Assembly: GCF_002943525.1 (NCBI RefSeq)
Contig: NZ_CP025394.1
Location: forward strand, 4,340,001-4,404,000
Source of the DNA: Kitasatospora sp. MMS16-BH015
Lineage (GTDB): Bacteria > Actinomycetota > Actinomycetes > Streptomycetales > Streptomycetaceae
Direction of reading: 5' to 3'
Length of the DNA: 64,000 nt
Below, one piece after another: positions 16,692 to 24,533 of this stretch. The notes beneath the pieces were generated by a model that made no database searches, had not been told where the DNA came from, and saw nothing but the letters and a program-made list of their open reading frames with translations. Numbering within the stretch: position 1 is the first letter of the stretch; each line of letters begins with the position of its first letter. A program made the position numbers and the translations under genes.

Positions 16692-17462
16692 CTACTTCTT
16701 GCCGGTCTTGCCGGTGAGCTTCTGGATACGGCTGTTGATGCCCCAGCCGGTGACGCGGAAGAGGGCTTCGACGAGGATGTTGCGGCTCATCTTGGAGGCG
16801 CCGAATTCGCGCTCGATGAAGGTGATGGGGACCTCGACGACCTTGAAGCCGGCCTTGACGGTGCGCCAGGCGAGGTCGACCTGGAAGCAGTAGCCGGCGG
16901 AGGCGACCTCGTCCATGCCGATGCCCAGGAGGGTCTCCTTGCGGAAGGCGCGGTAGCCGCCGGTGACGTCCTTGATGGGGACGCCGAGCATCATGCGGGA
17001 GTAGAAGGAGCCGCCGCGGGAGATGAGGAGGCGGGACTTGGGCCAGTTGACGACCTTGCCGCCGGGGACCCAGCGGGAGCCCTGGACGAGGTCGGCGCCG
17101 CGCAGGGCGGTGAGGAGGCGGTGGAGTTCCTCGGGCTGGTGGGAGCCGTCGGCGTCCATTTCGACGAGGACGCTGTAGCCGTGGTCGATGCCCCAGCGGA
17201 AGCCGGCGAGGTAGGCGGCGCCGAGGCCTTCCTTGCCCTTGCGGTGCATGACCTGGACGTGGTCGTCGGTGGCGGCGAGCTTGTCGGCGATGTCGCCGGT
17301 GCCGTCGGGGCTGTTGTCGTCGGCGACGAGGACGTGGACCTCGGGGACGGCGGCACGGACGCGGGAGACGATCCGCTCGACGTTCTCGGCCTCGTTGTAG
17401 GTCGGGATGATCACCAGGACCTTGCCGAGATCGGCGAAGGTCGTCTCCTCAGGGGCAGTCAC
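16692..17462 (-). CDS. ppm1: Polyprenol-phosphate mannosyltransferase (Ppm1-like GT2)
   Basis: The 256-residue GT2 glycosyltransferase matches dolichol/polyprenol-phosphate-mannose synthases, which make the lipid-linked mannose donor for extracytoplasmic protein O-mannosylation. Visible signatures are VIIPTYNEAENVERIV, VADDNSPDGTGD, EMDADGSHQPEEL (DxD-like metal site), SRGGSFYSRMMLGVPIKDVTGGYRAFR, and FIEREFGASKMS. No hydrophobic C-terminal half is present, so it is the soluble catalytic form. The GTG start has AAAGG upstream. Its neighbours manB and manA supply mannose-1-phosphate precursors, which fits a common pathway, although they are transcribed divergently. Confidence 0.9.
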   Translation of the reverse strand: MTAPEETTFADLGKVLVIIPTYNEAENVERIVSRVRAAVPEVHVLVADDNSPDGTGDIADKLAATDDHVQVMHRKGKEGLGAAYLAGFRWGIDHGYSVLVEMDADGSHQPEELHRLLTALRGADLVQGSRWVPGGKVVNWPKSRLLISRGGSFYSRMMLGVPIKDVTGGYRAFRKETLLGIGMDEVASAGYCFQVDLAWRTVKAGFKVVEVPITFIEREFGASKMSRNILVEALFRVTGWGINSRIQKLTGKTGKK

Positions 17463-17924
17463 GTCTGAGCCTTTCGAAGCAGCCGGGAAGAGGCACCGGG
17501 TCTGCGGTCGTCCGTCAGGCGGTCGTCCGTCAGGCGGCGGTGCGCGTCATGCGCTGACCACAGGAACTGGGCCCACGCGGTACGACGTTGCAGTACGGAT
17601 GCACTGCGGGTGCAACGCGGATGCGCTGCGGGTGCGGTACGGAATGCAGTACTGGTTGCGGTACGACGATGTCAAGAATCCGCATGCTACAACGGCCGAG
17701 CGGCCACCCCTGACCTCAGGGCCCGGCCGCCCGGCCCCCACCAGGTAGTCTTCCTGCTCAACCTGAACACCAGCGGGTCGCGGAGCAGGGTCGCTCCCGT
17801 CCGGACTCTCGTCGACGGCTGCCCCGAACTCCCGGGGGCCCACCGGACCGGCGCCCCCGAGGCCCGCACCGGTGTCGACCGAGAGCGTGCGGGCTCAGAC
17901 CGCACCGAGCAGGGTGGAGCGGTA
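17463..17924. other. 462-base divergent intergenic region with short repeats
   Basis: The region separates ppm1 from manB. It contains a perfect 15-base tandem duplication, GCGGTCGTCCGTCAG, at 17504-17518 and 17519-17533. From 17575 to 17670 there are interspersed near-copies of GCGGTACGACG and CGGATGCACTGCGGGTGC. No convincing coding sequence was seen. The promoters of both genes should lie here, but I could not assign them. Confidence 0.6.
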
Positions 17925-19313
17925 GTGCGGGACCTGAAGCAGTTGGTGAAGGCGTACGACGTGCGTGGCGTGGTCCCGGACCAGTGGGACGAGGGCCTGT
18001 CGCGGGCGTTCGGTGCGGCGTTCGTGCGGGTGGTCGGGGCCGCGGCGGTCGTGGTGGGCCACGACATGCGCCCGTCCTCGCCGTCGCTGTCGCGGGCGTT
18101 CGCCGAGGGCGCGGCCGCCTCGGGTGCGGACGTGGTCGAGATCGGGCTCTGCTCGACCGACCAGCTGTACTACGCCTCCGGGTCGATGGACCTGCCCGGT
18201 GCGATGTTCACCGCCTCCCACAACCCGGCCCAGTACAACGGCATCAAGCTCTGCCGGGCCGGCGCGGCCCCGGTCGGCCAGGACACCGGCCTGTCCGAGA
18301 TCCGCGAGCTCGTCGAGTCCTGGACGGCCGCGGACGGCACCGTCACCGTCCCGCCGCTGGAGGGCGTCAAGCCCGGCTCGCTCTCGCAGGCGGAGACGCT
18401 GCGCGGCTACGCGGACCATCTGCTGGGTCTGGTGGACCTGACGGGGATCCGGCCGTTGAAGGTCGTGGTGGACGCGGGCAACGGCATGGGCGGCCACACC
18501 GTCCCCACCGTCTTCGACGGCCTGCCCCTCGATGTCGACGCGCTGTACTTCGAGCTGGACGGCACCTTTCCCAACCACGAGGCGAACCCGCTGGACCCGG
18601 CGAACCTGGTGGATCTGCAGGCGCGGGTGCGGGAGGTCGGCGCCGATCTGGGGCTGGCGTTCGACGGGGACGCGGACCGCTGCTTCGTCGTGGACGAGCG
18701 CGGTGAGCCGGTCTCGCCGTCGGCGATCACGGCGCTGGTCGCGGCCCGGGAGATCGCCCGGGCCCGTGCCGCGGGTGAGGCGGAGCCGACGGTCATCCAC
18801 AACCTGATCACCTCGTGGACGGTGCCGGAGGTGGTGCGGGAGCTGGGTGGCAAGCCGGTGCGGACCCGGGTGGGGCACTCCTTCATCAAGCAGGAGATGG
18901 CCACGACGGACGCGGTGTTCGGTGGGGAGCACTCGGCGCATTACTACTTCCGGGATTTCTGGCGTGCGGACACCGGCATGCTGGCGGCCCTGCACGTGCT
19001 GGCGGCCCTGGGCGGGCAGGACGGCACGCTGTCGGCGTTGACGGCGGAGTACGACCGGTATGCGGCCTCGGGTGAGATCAACTCGACTGTCACGGACCAG
19101 GGGGCGAAGGTCGCGGAGGTCCGCGCGGCTTACGAGGGTCGGGACGGGGTGTCCCTCGACACGCTGGACGGGCTGACCGTCGCCGGGGCGGACTGGTGGT
19201 TCAACCTCCGTGCGTCCAACACCGAGCCGTTGCTGCGGTTGAACGTGGAGGCGAAGGACCCGGCTCGGATGGCGGAGCTGCGTGACAGCGTGCTGGCCAC
19301 CGTCCGCGCCTGA
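17925..19313 (+). CDS. manB: Phosphomannomutase/phosphoglucomutase
   Basis: The 462-residue protein belongs to the alpha-D-phosphohexomutase family, interconverting mannose-6-phosphate and mannose-1-phosphate (or the glucose pair). The catalytic phosphoserine lies in FTASHNPAQYNGIK near residue 98, the Mg-binding loop in FDGDADRC, the sugar-binding loop in GGEHSAHYYF, and the phosphate-binding loop in RASNTEPLLRLN. GTG at 17925 follows GGTGGAG; an open frame upstream lacks coding character. A strong terminator follows the stop. With manA and a GDP-mannose pyrophosphorylase elsewhere, it would supply GDP-mannose. Confidence 0.92.
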   Translation: MRDLKQLVKAYDVRGVVPDQWDEGLSRAFGAAFVRVVGAAAVVVGHDMRPSSPSLSRAFAEGAAASGADVVEIGLCSTDQLYYASGSMDLPGAMFTASHNPAQYNGIKLCRAGAAPVGQDTGLSEIRELVESWTAADGTVTVPPLEGVKPGSLSQAETLRGYADHLLGLVDLTGIRPLKVVVDAGNGMGGHTVPTVFDGLPLDVDALYFELDGTFPNHEANPLDPANLVDLQARVREVGADLGLAFDGDADRCFVVDERGEPVSPSAITALVAAREIARARAAGEAEPTVIHNLITSWTVPEVVRELGGKPVRTRVGHSFIKQEMATTDAVFGGEHSAHYYFRDFWRADTGMLAALHVLAALGGQDGTLSALTAEYDRYAASGEINSTVTDQGAKVAEVRAAYEGRDGVSLDTLDGLTVAGADWWFNLRASNTEPLLRLNVEAKDPARMAELRDSVLATVRA

Positions 19314-19343
19314 CCGTCACCTCGCTTCGCCCTCGGAGCTCTG

Positions 19344-19379
19344 GACACCCGGGCGGCCCCGCACAGCCGCCCGGGTGTC
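19344..19379 (+). terminator. Rho-independent-type hairpin after manB
   Basis: A perfect 14-base stem, GACACCCGGGCGGC with its complement at 19366-19379 and an 8-base loop, lies 30 bases after the manB stop. It should separate manB from manA transcription. Confidence 0.85.
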
Positions 19380-19505
19380 ACCCACTTGTTACGAAAGGTC
19401 GGCTAAGGTCGATTCCCTCCGCCAGGCCGGTGCCCGCCGCACGGCCCGCGCGGCCCTGCCACTCCGGAACGACTCCGGCAGCCTGACCTCGAAGGACCCG
19501 CGACC

Positions 19506-20738
19506 ATGGACAAGCTCGTCAACATCGTCCGCCCCTATGCCTGGGGTTCGGTCACGGCCATACCCGAACTGATGGGCCAGGAGCCGACCGGCGAACCGCA
19601 GGCGGAGCTGTGGATGGGCGCCCACCCGGGCTCCCCCTCGCTGGCGGTCCGCGACGGGGGCACCCACTCGCTCGCCGAACTCATCGCCGCCGCACCCGAA
19701 CGGGAACTCGGCACGGCCGCCGTCGCCAAGTTCGGCCCGGAGCTGCCGTTCCTGCTCAAGGTGCTGGCGGCAGGGCAACCGCTCTCCATCCAGGCCCACC
19801 CCGATCTGGCCCAGGCCCGCACCGGGTACGCCGACGAGGAGGCCCGGGGCATCCCGCTGGACGCCCCGCACCGCAACTACAAGGACGCCAACCACAAGCC
19901 CGAACTCATCTGCGCCCTCACCGAGTTCGACGGCCTCTGCGGCTTCCGTCCGGCGACCGAGGCCGCCGACCTGCTGGAGTCCCTGAACGTCCCGGAACTG
20001 GCCGACCTGATCGACCTGCTCCGCACCAAGCCCGAGGCCGAAGCCCTGAGCGAGGCCCTCGCCACCGTCCTGTCGATGACCGGCCCGACCGCCACCGAGA
20101 CGGTCGCCCGAGTGGCGGCCGCCGTCGAACGCGCCGCCGCCACGGAGGCTGGGACCGGCTCCGGAACCGAAACCGAGGTCACCGACGGGCAGTTCGCCGG
20201 CTACGCCTTCGCGGCCCGTGAATTCCCGGGTGACACCGGGCTGTTGGCAGCTCTGCTGCTCAACTACGTGCGCCTGCAGCCGGGTGAGGCCCTGTACCTG
20301 GGCGCAGGGGTGCCGCACGCGTACCTGCGCGGCCTGGGCGTCGAGATCCTGGCCAACTCGGACAACGTGCTGCGCGGCGGGTTCACCCCGAAGCACATCG
20401 ACGTGCCGGAGCTGCTCCGCGTGGTCGTCTTCGCGGGCGGCCGACCCGAGGTGCTGCGGCCGACCGTCGGCGCGGACGGGGAGCAGCTCTACCCGGTGCC
20501 GATCGACGAGTTCCGCCTCTCGCGCTACCAGCCGACGTCCGCCGCACCGGCCGCCCTGGGCGGCACCGCCCCGCAGATCCTCCTCTGCACCGAGGGCAGC
20601 GCGGTGCTGAACGGCGCCGACGGCTCCTCCCTCACCCTGGCCCCGGGCGAGTCCGCCTTCCTGCCGGCCGACGGCACCGTCACGACGGTCGCCGGCGCCC
20701 CGAGCGCCACGGTCTTCCGGGCTACGGTCACGCTCTGA
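19506..20738 (+). CDS. manA: Mannose-6-phosphate isomerase, type I
   Basis: The 410-residue cupin-fold zinc enzyme converts fructose-6-phosphate to mannose-6-phosphate. The zinc ligands are visible: Gln96 and His98 in LSIQAHPDLAQA, a Glu in NHKPELICAL, and a His in GVPHAYLRGLGVEI. The N-terminus KLVNIVRPYAWGSVTAIPEL is characteristic. The ATG follows AAGGA nine bases upstream. Between residues about 200 and 225 there is a small Ala/Thr/Gly-rich insertion. A repeat-rich gap separates it from the convergent tetR gene. Confidence 0.93.
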   Translation: MDKLVNIVRPYAWGSVTAIPELMGQEPTGEPQAELWMGAHPGSPSLAVRDGGTHSLAELIAAAPERELGTAAVAKFGPELPFLLKVLAAGQPLSIQAHPDLAQARTGYADEEARGIPLDAPHRNYKDANHKPELICALTEFDGLCGFRPATEAADLLESLNVPELADLIDLLRTKPEAEALSEALATVLSMTGPTATETVARVAAAVERAAATEAGTGSGTETEVTDGQFAGYAFAAREFPGDTGLLAALLLNYVRLQPGEALYLGAGVPHAYLRGLGVEILANSDNVLRGGFTPKHIDVPELLRVVVFAGGRPEVLRPTVGADGEQLYPVPIDEFRLSRYQPTSAAPAALGGTAPQILLCTEGSAVLNGADGSSLTLAPGESAFLPADGTVTTVAGAPSATVFRATVTL

Positions 20739-20778
20739 TCTTGCGCCGGCGGATGACCGACGATAACTGACTGCCAAC

Positions 20779-20950
20779 CGATGACGGGTGACCGATGACC
20801 GGTGACCGGTATCGGATGGCAGAGATCAGCTGACGACTGACAGCCGACAAAATCTGTCATCGCCATTTGCACCGCTGCCTGCGGTCATCGGTCATCGGTC
20901 ATCGGTCATCGGTCATCGGTCATCGGTCATCGGTCATCGGTCATCGGTCA
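20779..20950. repeat. GGTCATC heptamer tandem array between convergent genes
   Basis: Nine exact copies of the 7-base unit GGTCATC run head to tail at 20883-20945, plus a partial tenth to 20950. About 85 bases earlier (20779-20812) lie degenerate copies in the opposite orientation, such as ACCGATGACGGGTGACCGATGACC. The two halves can pair into a long imperfect hairpin. The array lies between the manA and tetR stops and could act as a bidirectional terminator or a protein-binding array. Confidence 0.9.
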
Positions 20951-20982
20951 AGGCGTAGCCGTCGGCGCGCGCCGCGTCCACC

Positions 20983-21675
20983 TCAGCCGTACGCCCGCAG
21001 GAACGCCCGCACCCCAGCCCGGACCAGCCCCTCGGCCTCCTCCGCCGGCACGGCGACCGTCCCCCACATGCTCCGCGCCTCCACCTCCGCCGTGGCCAGC
21101 GCCAGGAAGTGCGCCACCATCCGGTCCACCGCACCCGCCCCCGCAGCATCGACGGCGGTGCCGGCACCGGCACCGGCACCCAGCAGCCCCCGCTCCACCA
21201 GCCCCGTGAACCGAGCGACCAGCTCCCGCTGCACCGCCCACGGCCCGACCTCCTGCCAGGCCGCCACCAGCTCGGCCGGCAGGTGCCTCGCCTCCGCCTG
21301 GATCTGCCGCACCAACGCGAAGTGCGCCTCGAAGCTCTCCGACCGCGCCGCCAGCGCGAGCCCCAGCCCCACCAGGTCGTCCTCCAGCGAGACCACCTTG
21401 CCCAGGTGCCGCTCGATCTCCGCGAGCTGCGCGTCCCGGACCCGCGTCGCGCTCTCTTCGATCACGATCCGGAAGAGCTGCGCCTTGTCGGCGAAGTGGT
21501 TGTAGATGGTCCGGGTGGAGACCCCGGCCTCCCGGGCGATCGCGTCGATGCTCGCCCGGGTGTAGCCGTCCTGGGCGAAGACCACACCGGCCCCCTGGAC
21601 GATGGCCTGCCGCTTCTCCGCCAGGCCACGCCGGGGCGGCCGGTCGGTCGGGCTCTCGGCCTGGCGTTCTGACAT
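20983..21675 (-). CDS. TetR family transcriptional regulator
   Basis: The 230-residue protein has a TetR DNA-binding domain at residues about 18-65, with SIDAIAREAGVSTRTIYNHF and a following aromatic/acidic turn. The ligand-binding half is Ala/Glu-rich and includes a low-complexity GAGAGAG stretch near residue 168. The ATG at 21675 has GGAGGAG directly upstream. It is divergent from an FMN reductase gene 121 bases away and is likely its repressor. Confidence 0.9.
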   Translation of the reverse strand: MSERQAESPTDRPPRRGLAEKRQAIVQGAGVVFAQDGYTRASIDAIAREAGVSTRTIYNHFADKAQLFRIVIEESATRVRDAQLAEIERHLGKVVSLEDDLVGLGLALAARSESFEAHFALVRQIQAEARHLPAELVAAWQEVGPWAVQRELVARFTGLVERGLLGAGAGAGTAVDAAGAGAVDRMVAHFLALATAEVEARSMWGTVAVPAEEAEGLVRAGVRAFLRAYG

Positions 21676-21796
21676 CGCTCCTCCATTTTTTGCAGATACC
21701 GTTTTACTTGCTGCCATACACGTTGTACTTTACTCAGCACGCCGTCAGTACTCCACCGGCGCGACCACACCACGCCTGCCAACCAAGGAGTTCGCC
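21676..21796. promoter_or_regulatory. AT-rich divergent promoter region, tetR/FMN reductase
   Basis: This 121-base region is clearly more AT-rich than its neighbours (21685-21740), as expected for two divergent promoters and a TetR operator. I saw no perfect palindrome of operator length, so no operator is assigned. Confidence 0.5.
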
Positions 21797-22384
21797 ATGC
21801 CCGTCACCACCCCGGTCCGCCTCGCGATCATCATCGGCAGCACCCGCCCCGGCCGGTTCGCCCCCACCATCGCCCGGTGGGCCGCCGAGCAGGCCGACCA
21901 CTACGGCTTCGAGCTCGATCTCATCGACCTGGCCGAGACCGGCCTGCCGCATGAGCTCGGCGACCCGTCAGCCGAGGGCCGGGCCGCCGTCGCCGCGCTC
22001 AGCACCCGCCTGCACCGGGCCGACGCCTTCCTGGTGCTCACCCCCGAGTACAACCACAGCTTCCCGGCCCCGCTGAAGCAGGCCATCGACTCGTTCCGCC
22101 CGGAGTGGGCCGCGAAGCCGGTCGCCTTCGTCTCCTACGGCGGGATCAGCGGCGGCCTGCGCGCCGTCGAGCAGCTCAGGCTGGTCTTCGCCGAGCTGCA
22201 CGCCACCACCATCCGCAACACCGTGAGCTTCCAGAACGCCGGCGCCCGGTTCGACGCCGACGGCCGGCCGGTGGACGCCGCCGACACCAACCTGGCCATG
22301 AAGGAGATGCTGCACCAGCTGGACTGGTGGGCGCAGGCCCTGCGCACCGCCCGCGCCACCACTCCCTACGGCCAGAACGGCTGA
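21797..22384 (+). CDS. NADPH-dependent FMN reductase family protein
   Basis: The 195-residue flavodoxin-fold protein starts with IIIGSTRPGRFAPTIARW, the phosphate-binding loop of the NADPH-dependent FMN reductase family. It contains FLVLTPEYNHSFPAPLKQAID and VSYGGISGGLRAVEQLR, both typical. Members reduce flavins, quinones or azo dyes. AAGGAG lies six bases before the ATG. The divergent TetR gene suggests induction by an electrophile or quinone, by inference. Confidence 0.9.
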   Translation: MPVTTPVRLAIIIGSTRPGRFAPTIARWAAEQADHYGFELDLIDLAETGLPHELGDPSAEGRAAVAALSTRLHRADAFLVLTPEYNHSFPAPLKQAIDSFRPEWAAKPVAFVSYGGISGGLRAVEQLRLVFAELHATTIRNTVSFQNAGARFDADGRPVDAADTNLAMKEMLHQLDWWAQALRTARATTPYGQNG

Positions 22385-22419
22385 CCGGCCGGGCGCCAAC
22401 CAGCCGATCCCCCCACCAC

Positions 22420-22602
22420 CTACCCGACGATCTGCTGGAAGAGGACGACCCCACCGGCGAAGCCCGCCCCACCGGCCAACACCGCGTCCGCCGCCCCCGC
22501 CCCGCCCAGGGCGGTCAGCACCCCGGCGGCGACCCCCGTCAACACTCCGAGCAGCAGGACGAGCGTCGCCCGCTGGTCGAGCAGAGGCTTCTGAGCACTC
22601 AC
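22420..22602 (-). CDS. Small two-helix membrane protein
   Basis: This 60-residue protein (MSAQKPLLDQRATLVLLLGV at its start) has two hydrophobic helices separated by GGAGAADA and ends FQQIVG. Two consecutive GTG codons are possible starts (22605 and 22602); the second has better spacing to GGAGG. It is divergent from the sigma-factor-like gene. The function is unknown. Small membrane proteins of this pattern are common in Streptomyces as I recall, often near regulators. Confidence 0.65.
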   Translation of the reverse strand: MSAQKPLLDQRATLVLLLGVLTGVAAGVLTALGGAGAADAVLAGGAGFAGGVVLFQQIVG

Positions 22603-22807
22603 CACGGCCCTCCGTTCGCTTCAGGGCCATCTCCGTTGCGGCGAGACCCACTTGGGGATGTAGGTCCGACCGGCCCCCGGCCCCCTGGTGACCGGCATCA
22701 CATCGGATTCGCCGACCGCAGCGGGGGAACACGGCTACCAGCGCCCTACCACCCCAGTTGTCAGGCAAGGCCGCACCACCCGGATCACCCACCCGCAGGG
22801 AGCCAGC

Positions 22808-23791
22808 GTGCAGGTCGCAAGCTCTGCCAGCTTCGGAGATCCCGAGCATCCATCGGAAACCCATCAGACCGACCAGCCGACGAACCGTCCGACGAACCGT
22901 CCGACGCACCTCCCGACGGACGGGATCTCCACCGAGGACGACTCCACCGACGGTTCCCCCACCGAGGGGGACCGCAGCCACGAACCGACCGGGCCCACCG
23001 AACTCACGGGGGCAACAGGGCCCACCGAGCTGACCAGAGCGGAATTCCTGCTCCTGGACGGCTGGTTGACCCTCGGCTCGCCCCGCGAGGACGAGGCCGC
23101 CCGGGCCGCCCGGCTCGCCGCCGACCAGCGGTTGGTCGAGCTGCTGCGCCGCGACGGCTTCACCGGACCCCGGTTCGAGCGGTTCGCCGAACGGACCGTC
23201 CTCTACGGGGTGAACGTGCTCTCCAAGTGGGCGCTCAGCGGCGAGATCTTCGCCAAGGCGGCCGCCGCCGGGCGACCGGTCCGCACCGTCCGTCGCCCCG
23301 CCTGGTCCAGGGACGAACGCCGGGACGTGGCGGTGGAGACGGCCCTGGTCGGCTTCGCACTCTTCCGTCAGCACGGGTTGATCCTCGGCCGCTGGCACCC
23401 GAACGGCGGTGCCTCGCTGACCACTTACTACGTGGGCGCCACCTTGCGGGTCTTCCCGCAGACCTATCACCGATGGCACCGGGAATGGCTGAACGGCCAG
23501 TACCTCAGGGCCGCCCTGAACCCAGGCTCGGAGGAGGGCCGGGACCACCCCGACGTCGTCGACCACCAGGCCGTGGATCCGTACCGACACGCGGCCGACC
23601 GGGACGAGTTGGGCCGACTGCTGCCGAGCGTCCGGGATCCGAAGCTGCGCGCCATCCTCCACTGCGTCGCGGACGGCTACACCCAGGAGGAGACCGCCCG
23701 CCGGGTCGGCCTGCCGTCGGCCAAAGCCGTGGAACGACGCCTGGCCCGCGCCCGGAAGACCTGGCGCACCACCCGCACGCGGCAGGTCTGA
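22808..23791 (+). CDS. Divergent RNA polymerase sigma factor-like protein
   Basis: The 327-residue protein has a disordered, Thr/Pro-rich N-terminus with a repeated NRPT motif. A helical domain follows (DGWLTLGSPREDEAARAARL and FERFAERTVLYGVNVLSKWA). Residues about 275-320 form a sigma region 4-like helix-turn-helix (DPKLRAILHCVADGYTQEET then ARRVGLPSAKAVERRLARAR). The region 2-like part is weak, so the class is unclear. GTG at 22808 has GGGAG six bases upstream; a GTG at 22688 is in frame but has no binding site. A low-complexity gene follows 15 bases downstream. Confidence 0.65.
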   Translation: MQVASSASFGDPEHPSETHQTDQPTNRPTNRPTHLPTDGISTEDDSTDGSPTEGDRSHEPTGPTELTGATGPTELTRAEFLLLDGWLTLGSPREDEAARAARLAADQRLVELLRRDGFTGPRFERFAERTVLYGVNVLSKWALSGEIFAKAAAAGRPVRTVRRPAWSRDERRDVAVETALVGFALFRQHGLILGRWHPNGGASLTTYYVGATLRVFPQTYHRWHREWLNGQYLRAALNPGSEEGRDHPDVVDHQAVDPYRHAADRDELGRLLPSVRDPKLRAILHCVADGYTQEETARRVGLPSAKAVERRLARARKTWRTTRTRQV

Positions 23792-23806
23792 GATGGGGGG
23801 GACCCG

Positions 23807-24451
23807 ATGAATGCCCGCAGCAACAGCAACAGCAACAGCGATCCGGCCGGGCCGCACTTCCGGGCCCCGGGCCCGCCGAACACCCACCCCGACTCGGCCG
23901 ACCGCACCGACCCGGCAGACCTCTCCGGCCCGACCGAGCACACCAATCCGACCGATCAGACCAACCTGACCGATCACACCGGCCGCGCCGACCCGAGCAG
24001 CTCGTCCGTACCGTCCACCTCGCCGAGCCGACCGGCTCACCCCGCCATCCGTGGGGCGAGCCGGCCCTGGGCCGACCAACCCCCCGCCGACCGACCTGCG
24101 CCCGCCCCATCCGTGCCGGCCGCCGGTCCAGCCTTCCCGGGGTCCGGCGAACCGGACGAGTTCGAGGCCCTGTTGGCCGCGTCCAGTCTGGGTGCGCCCC
24201 ACGTGCTGTCCACCGTCGAGCAAGCCGACCCGGCGGTGACCGTGCGGGTCCGCGCTGCCCTACGCCGGGCCTCGGCGGTCTCGACCGCCGGGCCGCCGAC
24301 CGGGTGGTCGGCGCTGACCCTGCCCCAACGGACCCCGCCGCCGTACCACTGGGTGCTCCCCGAGGCCCACGGTCACCGACACCGCCTCCGGCGGCGCCAC
24401 CACGCCCGTGTCAGCCCGGTGGCACCCGGCGTCCCGGGCCCGCGCCGCTGA
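23807..24451 (+). CDS. Low-complexity hypothetical protein downstream of sigma-like gene
   Basis: The frame encodes 214 residues and starts at ATG 23807, 15 bases after the sigma-like stop, preceded by a G-run that can serve as a binding site. The first 120 residues are Asn/Ser/Asp/Pro-rich and include an NSNSNSNS run from an AACAGC repeat. Residues about 125-165 (EPDEFEALLAASSLGAPHVL and VTVRVRAALRRASA) look helical. The last 40 residues are Arg/His/Pro-rich. I do not recognise it. Co-transcription with the sigma-like gene is likely; an anti-sigma or partner role would be speculation. Confidence 0.5.
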   Translation: MNARSNSNSNSDPAGPHFRAPGPPNTHPDSADRTDPADLSGPTEHTNPTDQTNLTDHTGRADPSSSSVPSTSPSRPAHPAIRGASRPWADQPPADRPAPAPSVPAAGPAFPGSGEPDEFEALLAASSLGAPHVLSTVEQADPAVTVRVRAALRRASAVSTAGPPTGWSALTLPQRTPPPYHWVLPEAHGHRHRLRRRHHARVSPVAPGVPGPRR

Positions 24452-24533
24452 AGGCCGAGCACCACCACCGGGCAGACGCACCGACCCGACCGGCAGACCG
24501 TAGGCGCGCCCACCCCGTCCCCACACCGCCGCC

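Noticed and set aside
17565..17670. Repeats upstream of manB considered as a tRNA gene
   Set aside because: No cloverleaf with T-loop GTTCRA and acceptor pairing could be formed.
17610..17924. Upstream extension of the manB reading frame
   Set aside because: The added residues lack coding bias and family similarity; GTG 17925 has a good binding site and matches the family start.
20883..20950. Heptamer array considered as a CRISPR array
   Set aside because: Units are 7 bases with no spacers, and no cas genes are nearby.
22688..22807. Earlier GTG start for the sigma-like gene
   Set aside because: No ribosome binding site lies before it, while GTG 22808 has GGGAG at proper spacing. It cannot be fully excluded.
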